NCBI RefSeq assembly: GCF_005938085.1
Contig: NZ_SMZK01000001.1
Span: 2,728,001-2,792,000, forward strand
Direction: 5' to 3'
DNA length: 64,000 bases
DNA from: Haloterrigena sp. H1
GTDB taxonomy: Archaea > Halobacteriota > Halobacteria > Halobacteriales > Natrialbaceae
Under the pieces are notes generated by a model, which was not told the DNA's origin, did not search any database, and was given only the letters and a program-made list of their open reading frames with translations. Each line of letters starts with the position of its first letter. Position 1 is the stretch's first letter. Below, piece after piece: positions 16,870 to 24,879 of the stretch. Both the position numbers and the translations under genes were made by a program.

Positions 16870-17802
16870 ATGAAGCGGTGGCTCCGTCAGCGCGTCGACG
16901 CGGCCTACGAGCGGTTACTCTCAAGAGAGATCTCCGGCGCGCCGACCCACGTCGCGGTGATTCAGGACGGGAACCGACGGTACGCTCGAAAGCAGGGCGG
17001 CGACGCCCCCGAGGGACACCGCGCCGGCGCGGAGACGACCGAACGCGTGCTGGAGTGGTGTCAGGACATCGGCGTCGAGGAGTTGACGCTGTATGCGTTC
17101 TCGACGGAGAACTTCGAGCGCCCGCGCGACGAGCGAGAGGCGCTGTTCGACCTCCTCGAGTCGAAACTCCGCGAGTTCGCCGACGCAGACCGCGTCCACG
17201 ACAACGGGGTCCACATCCGAGCGCTCGGCGACGTCGACCGGCTCCCCGAGCGGGTCCGCGAGGCCGTCGCCTACGCCGAAGAGCGAACCCAGGACTACGA
17301 CGAGTTCGTCCTCAACATCGCGCTGGCCTACGGCGGCCGCGCGGAGTTGCTCGAGGCCGTCCGCGGCGTCGCCGAAGACGTCGACGCGGGCGAACTCGAG
17401 CCAGCGGAGATCGAGGTCGAGGACATCGAACAGCGACTCTACGATCGGCCGGTGCGCGACGTCGACCTCATCATCCGGACCGGCGGCGACGAGCGCACGT
17501 CGAATTTCCTCCCCTGGCACGCCAACGGCAACGAAGCCGCCGTCTTCTTCTGTACGCCCTACTGGCCGGAGTTCTCCAAGACGGACTTCCTGCGCGGCAT
17601 CCGGACCTACGAACACCGCCAGGAATCATGGCGTCGCACCCGTGCCCGACGCGCACTGGCCCTGCTGGGCGCGGTCAGCGAGCCGGAACTCGCCGACGCC
17701 CGCGCGATCGTCGACCGGTTCCGCGACTCGCTGCCCTCGAGCGAACGGCCCGACGCCGGCGAGTTCGAGACCGGCGACTCGAGCAGTCAGATCGCGGACT
17801 GA
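16870..17802 (+). CDS. uppS: cis-Prenyltransferase, catalytic subunit (isoprenyl transferase)
   Basis: A 310-residue enzyme that condenses isopentenyl diphosphate into long polyprenyl diphosphates, the carriers for glycosylation. The catalytic loop VAVIQDGNRRYARKQG carries the essential Asp, and LTLYAFSTENF, GYGGR-like AYGGRAELLEA and LIIRTGGDERTSNF are all present. It differs from bacterial UppS at the C-terminus: after FLRGIRTYEH comes RQESWRRTRARRALA, so the usual RxG motif is absent. That motif occurs instead in the convergent paralogue at 17887-18492. ATG 16870 follows a catagttacc box by about 25 bases; GTG 16852 is an alternative start. Confidence 0.92.
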   Translation: MKRWLRQRVDAAYERLLSREISGAPTHVAVIQDGNRRYARKQGGDAPEGHRAGAETTERVLEWCQDIGVEELTLYAFSTENFERPRDEREALFDLLESKLREFADADRVHDNGVHIRALGDVDRLPERVREAVAYAEERTQDYDEFVLNIALAYGGRAELLEAVRGVAEDVDAGELEPAEIEVEDIEQRLYDRPVRDVDLIIRTGGDERTSNFLPWHANGNEAAVFFCTPYWPEFSKTDFLRGIRTYEHRQESWRRTRARRALALLGAVSEPELADARAIVDRFRDSLPSSERPDAGEFETGDSSSQIAD

Positions 17803-17884
17803 GACGGGCTGCTACCACTGTGTACCCGCGCACCCGCATGACGGGTCGCAGGTGCGCCGGAACTGACTGGGAGGAGTCCGTCTG
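17801..17884. repeat. Palindromic intergenic repeat, copy A
   Basis: An 84-bp imperfect palindrome filling the spacer between the two convergent cis-prenyltransferase genes. Left arm (17801-17834) and right arm (17851-17884) pair at 26 of 34 positions without gaps, and the inner stem gcgcacc/ggtgcgc is perfect. The left half resembles the reverse complement of the right half of copy B at 20089-20176, which shows a repeat family and not a chance hairpin. Confidence 0.8.
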
Positions 17885-17886
17885 AA

Positions 17887-18492
17887 TTAGCGACCGAACC
17901 GGCGCGACCGATTACAGTATTCGCGAACCGCCCGCAGGAAATCCCGTTTGCGGAAGTCCCGCCAGTTGACGTCGGTAAAGTACAGCTCCGAGTAGACGGA
18001 TTGCCAGATCATGAAATCCGAGAGCCGTTCCGCACCGGTCTTGATCACCAGATCCGGCTCGGAGGGGAACACGAGATGATCTTCGACGTTCTCGTCGTCG
18101 ATCTCCGCGGGATCTAATTCGCCTGCATCGACGCGCTCGGCGAGGGTCTGGACGGCGCTGGTGAACTCGTGTTTCCCGCCGAGGCCGATCCCGATCCGGA
18201 TCGGTGCGTCGGCACGTGCCTTGTCGTCGGGCCCGCGAACCGCGACTGGCCGCGGCGCGTCGATCCGCTCGAGTTCGCGTTGCAGCGCCGGCACCGCCGC
18301 CGCGTCGAGGACGCTGACGTAGACGGTCACCTGCGAGGCGTATTCGACGGTCCAGTCGAAGAAATCGGTGAGTGTCTCGTAGGCACCTCGCTCTAACAGA
18401 TCGCGCTCGGTGATCACGAGCGCGATGTGATCGGGCGGGTCGCCGCCGTGGCGGCGGATTCGAAAGGCCAGATACCGTTCGTACAGTCCCAC
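17887..18492 (-). CDS. cis-Prenyltransferase-like partner subunit (NgBR/Nus1-like architecture)
   Basis: A 201-residue paralogue of UppS from GTG 18492 (MGLYERYLAFRIRR). The catalytic loop is lost: where UppS has DGNRRYA this protein has HIALVITERDLLERG. The C-terminal half is well kept: DLVIKTGAERLSDFMIWQ, SELYFTDVNWRDF, and a chain end of R-F-G-R. The RxG motif at the last residues is the hallmark of the non-catalytic NgBR/Nus1 subunit of eukaryotic heteromeric enzymes and of the C-terminus of bacterial homodimers. It is convergent with uppS, which lacks RxG, so the two probably form one active site between them. An in-frame extension to 18660 crosses the promoter region and was rejected. 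Confidence 0.85.
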   Translation of the reverse strand: MGLYERYLAFRIRRHGGDPPDHIALVITERDLLERGAYETLTDFFDWTVEYASQVTVYVSVLDAAAVPALQRELERIDAPRPVAVRGPDDKARADAPIRIGIGLGGKHEFTSAVQTLAERVDAGELDPAEIDDENVEDHLVFPSEPDLVIKTGAERLSDFMIWQSVYSELYFTDVNWRDFRKRDFLRAVREYCNRSRRFGR

Positions 18493-18650
18493 ACCCGTGC
18501 TTTCGCGGCCGGTGTCATACGGGTTACGGGTTTCGGTAGAGGGATGACCGACAGCACTGATCGGACGAATACGGTGCTCAGACGGGTGAAAACCGACCCG
18601 AAGCGGGTTCACGAACCTTGAAGTAATCGCCACAGAAAGGGACCGATATC

Positions 18651-19976
18651 GTGACGGCACCCGTTCGGCAAGCTGGCGTGTTCGCAGCCCTCTGTACGCT
18701 GTCGCTTGCCGTTCCGCTCGCCAGCCCGCGCGCCGGGGCTGCGATCGCCGGCGCCGTCCTGTTGGGTGCCTACGTCATCACCGACGGCCCGCTGTTCGAC
18801 CTGCTGGCCTACCCGGGTGACTACGAGGATTCGCGACTCTACGGCCTCATCACGCTCGTTCTCGCGGCGGTCGCGCTCGGGCTCATGGCGACCGCGGCAG
18901 CGATGCCGGTCGCCGTCTTCGTCGGAACGATCCTGCTCGTCGGCTACGGCAACCTCGGCGAGCAACTCGTCAGGCTGCGAACCGACGCCGCCGTCGTTCG
19001 GGTCGTCGGGTTCTGTCTGACGGCGGCCGTGGCAGCCGTCGTCGGCCAAGCCGTCACCCGCTCGCTCGCGGGCGACGCCGTCGTCTCGGCGCTCCCACTG
19101 CTCGTCTTTCTGGCAGCCAGTGGCGCGTTTCTCGCCGCGCTGTTGCGTGATGTCCTGTTGCGCTCCGACGACCCCATCGTCGTTCTCTCGGTCGGACTCT
19201 TGCTGTGGCTTCTCGCGGAACTCGAGCCGACCATCGGCCCGACAGAACTCCTCATCGCGCTCGCGGTCACCGTCGCGCTCGGATACACGTCCTACGCGCT
19301 CGAGACGGCCTCCATCGCCGGGATGCTCACCGGCGTCTTGCTGGTCTTGTTGACGACCGTCCTCGGCGGCTACGGTTGGTTTGCCGTCCTCGTCTCCTTT
19401 TTTGCCATCGGCGGTCTTTCGACGAAGTTCCGCTACGAGGAGAAGACGGCACTCGGCGTCGCCGAGGACAACAACGGTGCTCGCGGGAGCGGCAACGTCC
19501 TCGGTAACGCCGCGGTCGCGCTCATCGCCGTGCTCGGCTACGCGGCCAGCGACGCCGGCTTCCTCTCACACGAACCCGAGCTCTACCTGTTCGCCTTTAC
19601 CGGCTCGATCGCCACCGCGATGAGCGACACCCTCTCGAGCGAGATCGGGAGCGTCTTCGACCGGCCGCGACTGATCACCACCCTGCAGCCGGTCGACCCC
19701 GGTACCGATGGCGGCGTCACCTGGCAGGGTGAACTCGCCGGCGTCGTCGGCGCAGCGGTCGTGGCCGCCATCGCCACCGGGCTCTTCCCCGAAGTGGGAA
19801 TCGTCGGCGCAGCGATCATCGTCGCCGCGGGGATCGCCGGGATGACCGTCGATAGTTTGCTCGGTGCGACGCTCGAAGGATCGGTACTTGGCAATCAGGG
19901 CGTGAACTTCCTCGCGACGTTGTCGGGTGCGCTCGTCAGCGCCTTGCTGGTGGTTACGTTTGCCGTCCTTGGCTGA
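18651..19976 (+). CDS. DUF92 family integral membrane protein
   Basis: A 441-residue membrane protein from GTG 18651 with about ten or more hydrophobic segments. The DUF92 signature is in the second half: GLSTKFRYEEKTALGVAEDNNGARGSGNVLGN, then SDTLSSEIGSVFDRPRLITT and DSLLGATLEGSVLGNQGVNFLATL. The N-terminal half is an extra membrane region. DUF92 includes plant VTE6, which phosphorylates phytyl phosphate, and is related to CTP-dependent prenyl-alcohol kinases. Together with the cis-prenyltransferase pair next door, this suggests polyprenol or polyprenyl-phosphate metabolism, but that link is inference. It shares a divergent promoter region of about 158 bp with the NgBR-like gene. Confidence 0.87.
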   Translation: MTAPVRQAGVFAALCTLSLAVPLASPRAGAAIAGAVLLGAYVITDGPLFDLLAYPGDYEDSRLYGLITLVLAAVALGLMATAAAMPVAVFVGTILLVGYGNLGEQLVRLRTDAAVVRVVGFCLTAAVAAVVGQAVTRSLAGDAVVSALPLLVFLAASGAFLAALLRDVLLRSDDPIVVLSVGLLLWLLAELEPTIGPTELLIALAVTVALGYTSYALETASIAGMLTGVLLVLLTTVLGGYGWFAVLVSFFAIGGLSTKFRYEEKTALGVAEDNNGARGSGNVLGNAAVALIAVLGYAASDAGFLSHEPELYLFAFTGSIATAMSDTLSSEIGSVFDRPRLITTLQPVDPGTDGGVTWQGELAGVVGAAVVAAIATGLFPEVGIVGAAIIVAAGIAGMTVDSLLGATLEGSVLGNQGVNFLATLSGALVSALLVVTFAVLG

Positions 19977-20088
19977 CAGAGAGAGCGCAGGCACGGAACG
20001 ACAACACCCATCGTCGTCGACGGTCGTGTTGTGTCCGGGCGGAGAAAACCCGTAGCCGTGAGAATCAAGAGCGCAGGACGGCGATCCG

Positions 20089-20176
20089 TCTCATACGGAT
20101 CTCTCTCAATCATTGCCGGTGGGACCGCGACCGTCCTGCGGGCCCACCGGTACACAGGTACAGCAGACCGTCTCAG
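20089..20176. repeat. Palindromic intergenic repeat, copy B
   Basis: An 88-bp palindromic element between the convergent DUF92 and small membrane protein genes. The inner stem is ccggtggg (20116-20123) with cccaccgg (20143-20150). Outer sequences are catacggat on the left and acagcagaccgt at 20160-20171 on the right. Its right edge touches the last codon and stop of the leftward 62-residue gene. The reverse complement of its right half aligns closely with the left half of copy A. Confidence 0.78.
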
Positions 20177-20361
20177 TCGTCTGCAGTGTTGAAGGCGTTG
20201 TCCGACGCTGTCGTCTCGGACGAGTGCTCGGATCGATCGTCGACGGGGTCGACCCAGTCGTCGGGCTCTGTGTCGGCTGTGTTGTCGGTTGTTGTCGCCC
20301 AGAACATCATCCAGACCCAGGCACCGAGGAGTGCGAGTGCGGCAGATACTGGGGGCGTCAT
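20173..20361 (-). CDS. Small single-pass membrane protein
   Basis: A 62-residue protein from ATG 20361. Residues 4-24 (VSALALLG-type segment ending WVWMMFWA) form one hydrophobic helix, followed by a 38-residue acidic tail rich in Asp, Thr and Ser, so a membrane-anchored protein with a short exposed tail is expected. It lies 64 bp downstream of dnaG on the same strand and may be read from the same transcript. No family was recognised. Its small size makes the call moderately certain; the hydrophobic/acidic organisation and in-frame position argue for a real gene. Confidence 0.6.
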   Translation of the reverse strand: MTPPVSAALALLGAWVWMMFWATTTDNTADTEPDDWVDPVDDRSEHSSETTASDNAFNTADD

Positions 20362-20425
20362 TATCGGTCGCTCAGGACCGACAGCATATGAACCGCTCGG
20401 ACCAGGCGAACGGTGAACCCTGCTG

Positions 20426-21814
20426 TCATTCCCCGTCCGGGTGCTGCTCGGCAACGTCGTCGATCGCGTGGATCCGCACGTCGGTCGGTCGTTTAGTGAA
20501 CTGCCCGAGCGAGCGAGCGATGATCCGGTCGACGCCGCGGTCGGCCGCCAGGTCGAGCAGTCGCTGGTCGAGGATCCCATCGAGGACGACCGTCGTCGGC
20601 ACCGGCTCGAGCGCCTCGAGCGCTCCGTAGGCGTCGCTCGCGTCGGCTTCGTCGATCGGCTCGGTGTCGACATCGAGAAACCGGACGCGATCGGTGGTTG
20701 CCCGAACGACCTCGGTCGCGTGCCCGTAGACTGTCTCGGGGGCGTGGTCGGTCTCGGGGTCGACAGCGGTCGCATCGGTGGACTGGGCGCCGGTCTCGGT
20801 GTCGGGCGCGTCCGGCTGTGGCTGGCTCGTCGCCGTCGCCTCGGCGTCGTCCTCGTCGATGGCTACGTCAGGTTCGGCGGTCGAGTCACAACTCTCCGTC
20901 CGGTCGGGTTCCGTCGGTGGCGTCGGTGACGTGGTCGCGTCGTCGGACGGCAGCGGTGCCGGCGTCGTACTGCCGTCGGTGGCGGCGACGGCTTCGCGGG
21001 GTTCGTTGAGTTCCGCGACTGTCTCGTAGGGGACCTTGTTCCGGAGGGCAGCAAACACTTCGTGGTGATCGAGTTCCTCGACGGAGCTGTCGGCGGGAGC
21101 GAACGCGACGTAATCGATGTCGCCGACCTGGGCGAGTTCCTCGAGGATGAGGTCGCCGCCGCGGTCGCCGTCGAGGAAGGCCGTGACCGTGCGGTGGCGA
21201 GTGAGTTCGGCAACCGCGTCGGGGACGCTGGTCCCCTCGACCGCGATACCGTTTTTGATGCCGTACTTCAGCAGCGTGAGAACGTCGGCTCGGCCCTCGA
21301 CGACGATGATGGCATCGCTATCGGTGACCCGTGGGCCGGCGGGCAAGCCCTCGTACTCGGTGATGTCCTCGACGCGAACGTGTTGGCGGACCTCCGCCAA
21401 GATCTCGTCGGAGGACATGATCGAGTCGTCGAAGCCTGTCCGGAGGAGGTCCTTCGCGCGGGCGACGACTTCCTTGCGTTTCGCCGCGCGCACGTCCTCG
21501 ATCTCACGGACCTCGAGGTCGGCCCGGCAGGGACCGACGCGGGTGATCGTCTCGAGGGAGGCGGCGAGCGTGGCGGTTTCGACTTTGTCGAGGCTGGTTG
21601 CGATCGTCACCTGGCCGTGAGACTGGCCTTGAGTGCTTGCGATTTCGACATCGATACGGCCGACTTTGCCGGACTGCCGGAGATCGCGGAGGTCGAGTTC
21701 GTCGCCAAGCAGGCCTTCGGTCTGGCCGAAGATCGCGCCGACGACGTCGCTGCGCTCGACGACCCCGTCAGCCGTGACGTCCGCGTGGATGAGATATTTC
21801 GACGTGTCTTCCAT
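20426..21814 (-). CDS. dnaG: Archaeal DnaG primase-like protein
   Basis: A 462-residue archaeal DnaG. The N-terminal domain begins MEDTSKYLIHADVTADGVVERSDVVGAIFGQTEGLLG. The Toprim domain follows at about residues 170-250 with the catalytic Glu in IIVVEGRADVLTL and the DGDRGGD acidic motif. The last 170 residues are a low-complexity Thr/Asp/Glu-rich linker followed by a short conserved tail (DRVRFLDVDTEPIDEADA, ILDQRLLDLAADRGVDRIIARSL). Archaeal DnaG associates with the exosome, and its primase role is limited. ATG 21814 matches the family start. A palindromic TATA-like sequence (21869-21878) lies about 60 bases upstream, implying a leader of roughly 30 nt. Confidence 0.95.
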   Translation of the reverse strand: MEDTSKYLIHADVTADGVVERSDVVGAIFGQTEGLLGDELDLRDLRQSGKVGRIDVEIASTQGQSHGQVTIATSLDKVETATLAASLETITRVGPCRADLEVREIEDVRAAKRKEVVARAKDLLRTGFDDSIMSSDEILAEVRQHVRVEDITEYEGLPAGPRVTDSDAIIVVEGRADVLTLLKYGIKNGIAVEGTSVPDAVAELTRHRTVTAFLDGDRGGDLILEELAQVGDIDYVAFAPADSSVEELDHHEVFAALRNKVPYETVAELNEPREAVAATDGSTTPAPLPSDDATTSPTPPTEPDRTESCDSTAEPDVAIDEDDAEATATSQPQPDAPDTETGAQSTDATAVDPETDHAPETVYGHATEVVRATTDRVRFLDVDTEPIDEADASDAYGALEALEPVPTTVVLDGILDQRLLDLAADRGVDRIIARSLGQFTKRPTDVRIHAIDDVAEQHPDGE

Positions 21815-21868
21815 TGGAGATCTGTCCCCGGGAGGGGCGGTGACGCGGGAATCGCGTCCAGAGACCGG

Positions 21869-21878
21869 TTTATATATG
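21869..21878 (-). promoter_or_regulatory. TATA-like box upstream of dnaG
   Basis: On the minus strand this reads catatataaa and lies about 60 bases before the dnaG ATG. With transcription starting about 25 bases downstream, dnaG would have a short untranslated leader and not a leaderless start. The sequence is close to symmetric and could also be read rightward, but no rightward gene follows. Confidence 0.5.
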
Positions 21879-22035
21879 ATTTCGTTCGTGGGGGGCAAAT
21901 AGCTGTTGACCTCGAAGACCGCACTTCTCAGACTACTGGGCAGCAGTCACGGCGACGCCGGTCGCATGCGTGCGGCCGTCACCTGTAGGGACGGCCACGA
22001 CGTCGGACCGGCGTCACGTCGTTTGTCCGGCAGTA

Positions 22036-22824
22036 TCAGTAGGTCGGCCGGTACCAGTACCAGTAGAGGACGACCGCGAGCAAGACGACGAGCCCACCCA
22101 GAAAGAAGAGCAGTCCGGGCGGCACGGCCCCGACCACCACATCCGCCGCGTCGGTAGCGCCATCGCTTGCGTTCTGGACGGCCTCGTTCCCGGTATCGGC
22201 CGCCATATCTGACGCGGCGTCGCCGTTGCTGGCCTGATCGCTTTCGTTGACGGTGGCGATGCCGATATCGCCCCCGCCGCTCGAGCCGTTGTCAGCGCCG
22301 CCCGTCCCGGTCGTTTCCGCCGGCGCTGTGCCGTTACCGGCCGGTTCCTCGGGCCGTGACTCGCCGCCGGTCGAGCCGGTCGGTCCGAGCCAGCGCGTGA
22401 GCGCGTACTGCACCAGCAAGCTGCCGCCCGCGAGTGCGCCAATGCCGCCGATAAATCGCGAGAGTGCCTCTTTGAGCTTTGCTGCCCGCGACTTGTCACT
22501 GGTGACGATCAGTGGCCCGTCCGTGGTCGCGTAGACGCTCATCTCGTTGCCCCGCGAGGAGTACCAGGTGTCGACGACCGCGACGAGTCCGGCGTCCTCG
22601 AGGTTCTCGAGGTGATAGCGGACGTTCTGGATCGAGGAGTCGACCGCGTCGGCGACGTCACTCGGCGTCCCGGGTTCCTCGTCGAGTCGCGCGTAGATCT
22701 GTCGGGCCGTCGTCGAGGAGAGGGCGCTGAAGACCGCGTCGGCGTCCTCTCCCTCGAGGTCGACGACGCGGGGCTGGCCCTCCTCGGTCGTCGTCTCGGA
22801 GCGAAAGGGGAACAGCCGGGCCAT
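22036..22824 (-). CDS. Membrane-tethered ArsR-type winged-helix regulator
   Basis: A 262-residue protein. Residues 30-100 form an ArsR-like winged helix: FSALSSTTARQIYARLDEEPGTPSDVADAVDSSIQNVRYHLENLEDAGLV. Hydrophobic segments occur at about residues 125-145 (FIGGIGALAGGSLLVQYAL) and 232-257 (PPGLLFFLGGLVVLLAVVLYW), separated by about 85 residues rich in Gly, Thr, Ala, Asn and Asp. This layout suggests a cytoplasmic DNA-binding domain and an exposed linker between two membrane helices, a one-component membrane sensor. It is divergent from the DUF3311/symporter pair, which it may control; that is inference. A leftward TATA-like box lies near 22852-22864. Confidence 0.82.
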   Translation of the reverse strand: MARLFPFRSETTTEEGQPRVVDLEGEDADAVFSALSSTTARQIYARLDEEPGTPSDVADAVDSSIQNVRYHLENLEDAGLVAVVDTWYSSRGNEMSVYATTDGPLIVTSDKSRAAKLKEALSRFIGGIGALAGGSLLVQYALTRWLGPTGSTGGESRPEEPAGNGTAPAETTGTGGADNGSSGGGDIGIATVNESDQASNGDAASDMAADTGNEAVQNASDGATDAADVVVGAVPPGLLFFLGGLVVLLAVVLYWYWYRPTY

Positions 22825-23070
22825 ATCGGAGTCGATTCGTACTCGCTGTCAAATACATATACTCTTTTTCCTCGGTGAAAGAGCGATTGTAGCTATCGGT
22901 GCCACTGCGAGTCACTGCACATAGAATCGGAGAGCCGTCGTACGGTCGTCTACGCCATCTCGAGGTACAATAGTTTGTCTCGAGCCGACACTGCCATATC
23001 GATGAACAAATTTCTTCGATACTCGGAATCGAACAGAAAGAATTACCCACATCGAGGGGAACGGTCACAC

Positions 23071-23355
23071 ATGCGACGGACCGAACTGGCGTTCTGGATC
23101 GCAGTCGCGGTCGTCCTCGCGGGACTGACAGTGCCGTGGTTCCTGTGGGGGTCGGCGACCGTCGTCGCCGGGCTACCAGTATGGCTCTGGTGGCACGTCG
23201 GCTGGATGGGGCTCGCGTCGATCGTCTTCTGGCGCTTCGCTCAGCGTGCGTGGGGGATCGGTATCGAATCGACGGGCGACGACGGCTCCGGCGGCAAGCG
23301 GCTGGACCGTCCCGATCGGGCTCGAGAGTCACCTCCTGGAGGTGAGTCGCCGTGA
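23071..23355 (+). CDS. DUF3311 small membrane protein, symporter partner
   Basis: A 94-residue protein from ATG 23071 with two hydrophobic helices: LAFWIAVAVVLAGLTVPWFLWG and VVAGLPVWLWWHVGWMGLASIVFW. The pattern, including the WLWWH stretch, fits DUF3311 proteins, which are usually encoded immediately upstream of sodium:solute symporters and are thought to be their small accessory subunits. The stop overlaps the symporter GTG by 4 nt (23352-23355). The hydrophilic C-terminal 30 residues are predicted cytoplasmic. Confidence 0.83.
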   Translation: MRRTELAFWIAVAVVLAGLTVPWFLWGSATVVAGLPVWLWWHVGWMGLASIVFWRFAQRAWGIGIESTGDDGSGGKRLDRPDRARESPPGGESP

Positions 23356-24830
23356 GAGCGGTCACGCTACAGCTGGCGATCATCGTCGGCTATCTCCTGC
23401 TCGCGCTCGCGGTCGGACTGGTCGCCTACCGTCTGACCGAGCGGACCGCCGAGGACTTCTACCTCGCGAGCCGTACGCTTGGCACGGTCGTCTTGCTGTT
23501 TACGACCTTTGCGACGCTGCTGTCGGCGTTTACCTTCTTCGCCGGCCCGAACATCGCCTATGCGCAAGGACCCGAGTGGATCCTCGTCATGGGCCTGATG
23601 GACGGGATCATCTTCGCCATCCTCTGGTACGTGATCGGCTACAAGCAGTGGTTGCTCGGCCAGCAATACGGCTACGTCACTCTCGGCGAGATGCTCGGCG
23701 ACCGCTTCGGATCACGATGGCTCCGCGGGCTCGTCGCCGGCGTCAGCCTGCTCTGGCTGTTCCCCTACGTCATGCTCCAGCAGGTCGGTGCCGGCACGGC
23801 GCTCGAGGCCCTTACCGATGGGGCAGTGTCCTACGAATTGGGGGCCGGCCTGATCACGGTGTTTATGATCCTCTACGTCGTCGCCGCCGGCATGCGCGGG
23901 GTCGCCTGGACCGACACCCTTCAGGGTGCGTTCATGCTCGTGACCACCTGGGTTGCGCTGTTGTGGGTGCTTGCAGCCGTCGGCGGCCCCGGCGCGGCGA
24001 CCACAGCCCTCGCATCGAACCCCGAGACGGCCACGTTCCTCTCGCTCGGCGGCGGCCTGTACACGCCCCAGTGGATGCTCTCGACGGCGATCACGATCGG
24101 CTTCGGCGTCGCGATGTTCCCGCAGGTCAACCAGCGCTTCTTCGCCGCGGGCTCGAAGGCCGTCCTCAAGCGTTCCTTCGCCCTCTGGCCGATCCTCTGT
24201 GTGCTGCTTTTCGTCCCCTCGTTCATGCTCGGGGCGTGGGCCGCCGGCCTCGAGGTCGCGATTCCCGAGGGGGCGAACGTCTTACCGCTGATCCTCGCGG
24301 AGTACACCCCGACCTGGTTCGCCGCGCTGGTTATCGCCGGCGCGATGGCCGCGATGATGTCGTCCTCGGACTCGATGCTCCTGTCGGGCTCGTCGTACTT
24401 CACGCGGGACCTCTACCGGCCGTTCGTCGACCGAGACCTCGCCGACCGCCGGGAAGGCCTGCTGGCCCGCGGCGGCGTCGTGGTCTTTGCCACTGCAGCC
24501 TTCGTCGCTAGCCTCTTCCAGCCTGCAACGCTGTTCGAGATCGGCAACGCGGCCTTCAGTGGCTTCGCCCAGCTCGCACTGCCGGTCCTCCTCGCCCTCT
24601 ACTGGCGCAAGATTACGCGCGCCGGTATCACCGCCGGCATCCTCGCGAGTCAGGGCTTCTACGTGGCGAGTCTGTTCGTCGCCGCCGTGCCGGGGTCCTA
24701 CGCGGGCTGGTCGGCCGGCCTCGTCGGGATGGGACTTGGACTCCTCATCACTGTCGCCGTCTCGCTTGTCACCTCGCCGGCGGCCGACGAGCAGCGCGCG
24801 ATCTACTTCGACGGCCTCGGTGCCGACTGA
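23352..24830 (+). CDS. Sodium:solute symporter family transporter
   Basis: A 492-residue SSS-family transporter from GTG 23352 with about 13 membrane helices. Family features include LAVGLVAYRLTERTAEDFYLASRTLG near the N-terminus, the VAAGMRGVAWTDTLQGAFM segment in the middle, and AAMMSSSDSMLLSGSSYFTRDLYRP in the sodium-binding region. Substrate is unknown; members paired with DUF3311 include pantothenate- and carboxylate-type carriers. It forms an operon with the DUF3311 gene and is preceded by a divergent membrane-tethered regulator. Confidence 0.9.
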   Translation: MRAVTLQLAIIVGYLLLALAVGLVAYRLTERTAEDFYLASRTLGTVVLLFTTFATLLSAFTFFAGPNIAYAQGPEWILVMGLMDGIIFAILWYVIGYKQWLLGQQYGYVTLGEMLGDRFGSRWLRGLVAGVSLLWLFPYVMLQQVGAGTALEALTDGAVSYELGAGLITVFMILYVVAAGMRGVAWTDTLQGAFMLVTTWVALLWVLAAVGGPGAATTALASNPETATFLSLGGGLYTPQWMLSTAITIGFGVAMFPQVNQRFFAAGSKAVLKRSFALWPILCVLLFVPSFMLGAWAAGLEVAIPEGANVLPLILAEYTPTWFAALVIAGAMAAMMSSSDSMLLSGSSYFTRDLYRPFVDRDLADRREGLLARGGVVVFATAAFVASLFQPATLFEIGNAAFSGFAQLALPVLLALYWRKITRAGITAGILASQGFYVASLFVAAVPGSYAGWSAGLVGMGLGLLITVAVSLVTSPAADEQRAIYFDGLGAD

Positions 24831-24879
24831 CCGAGTCGAATCGCCACCCTGAACGGTCCCGATTGCATAGCCAGCGACC

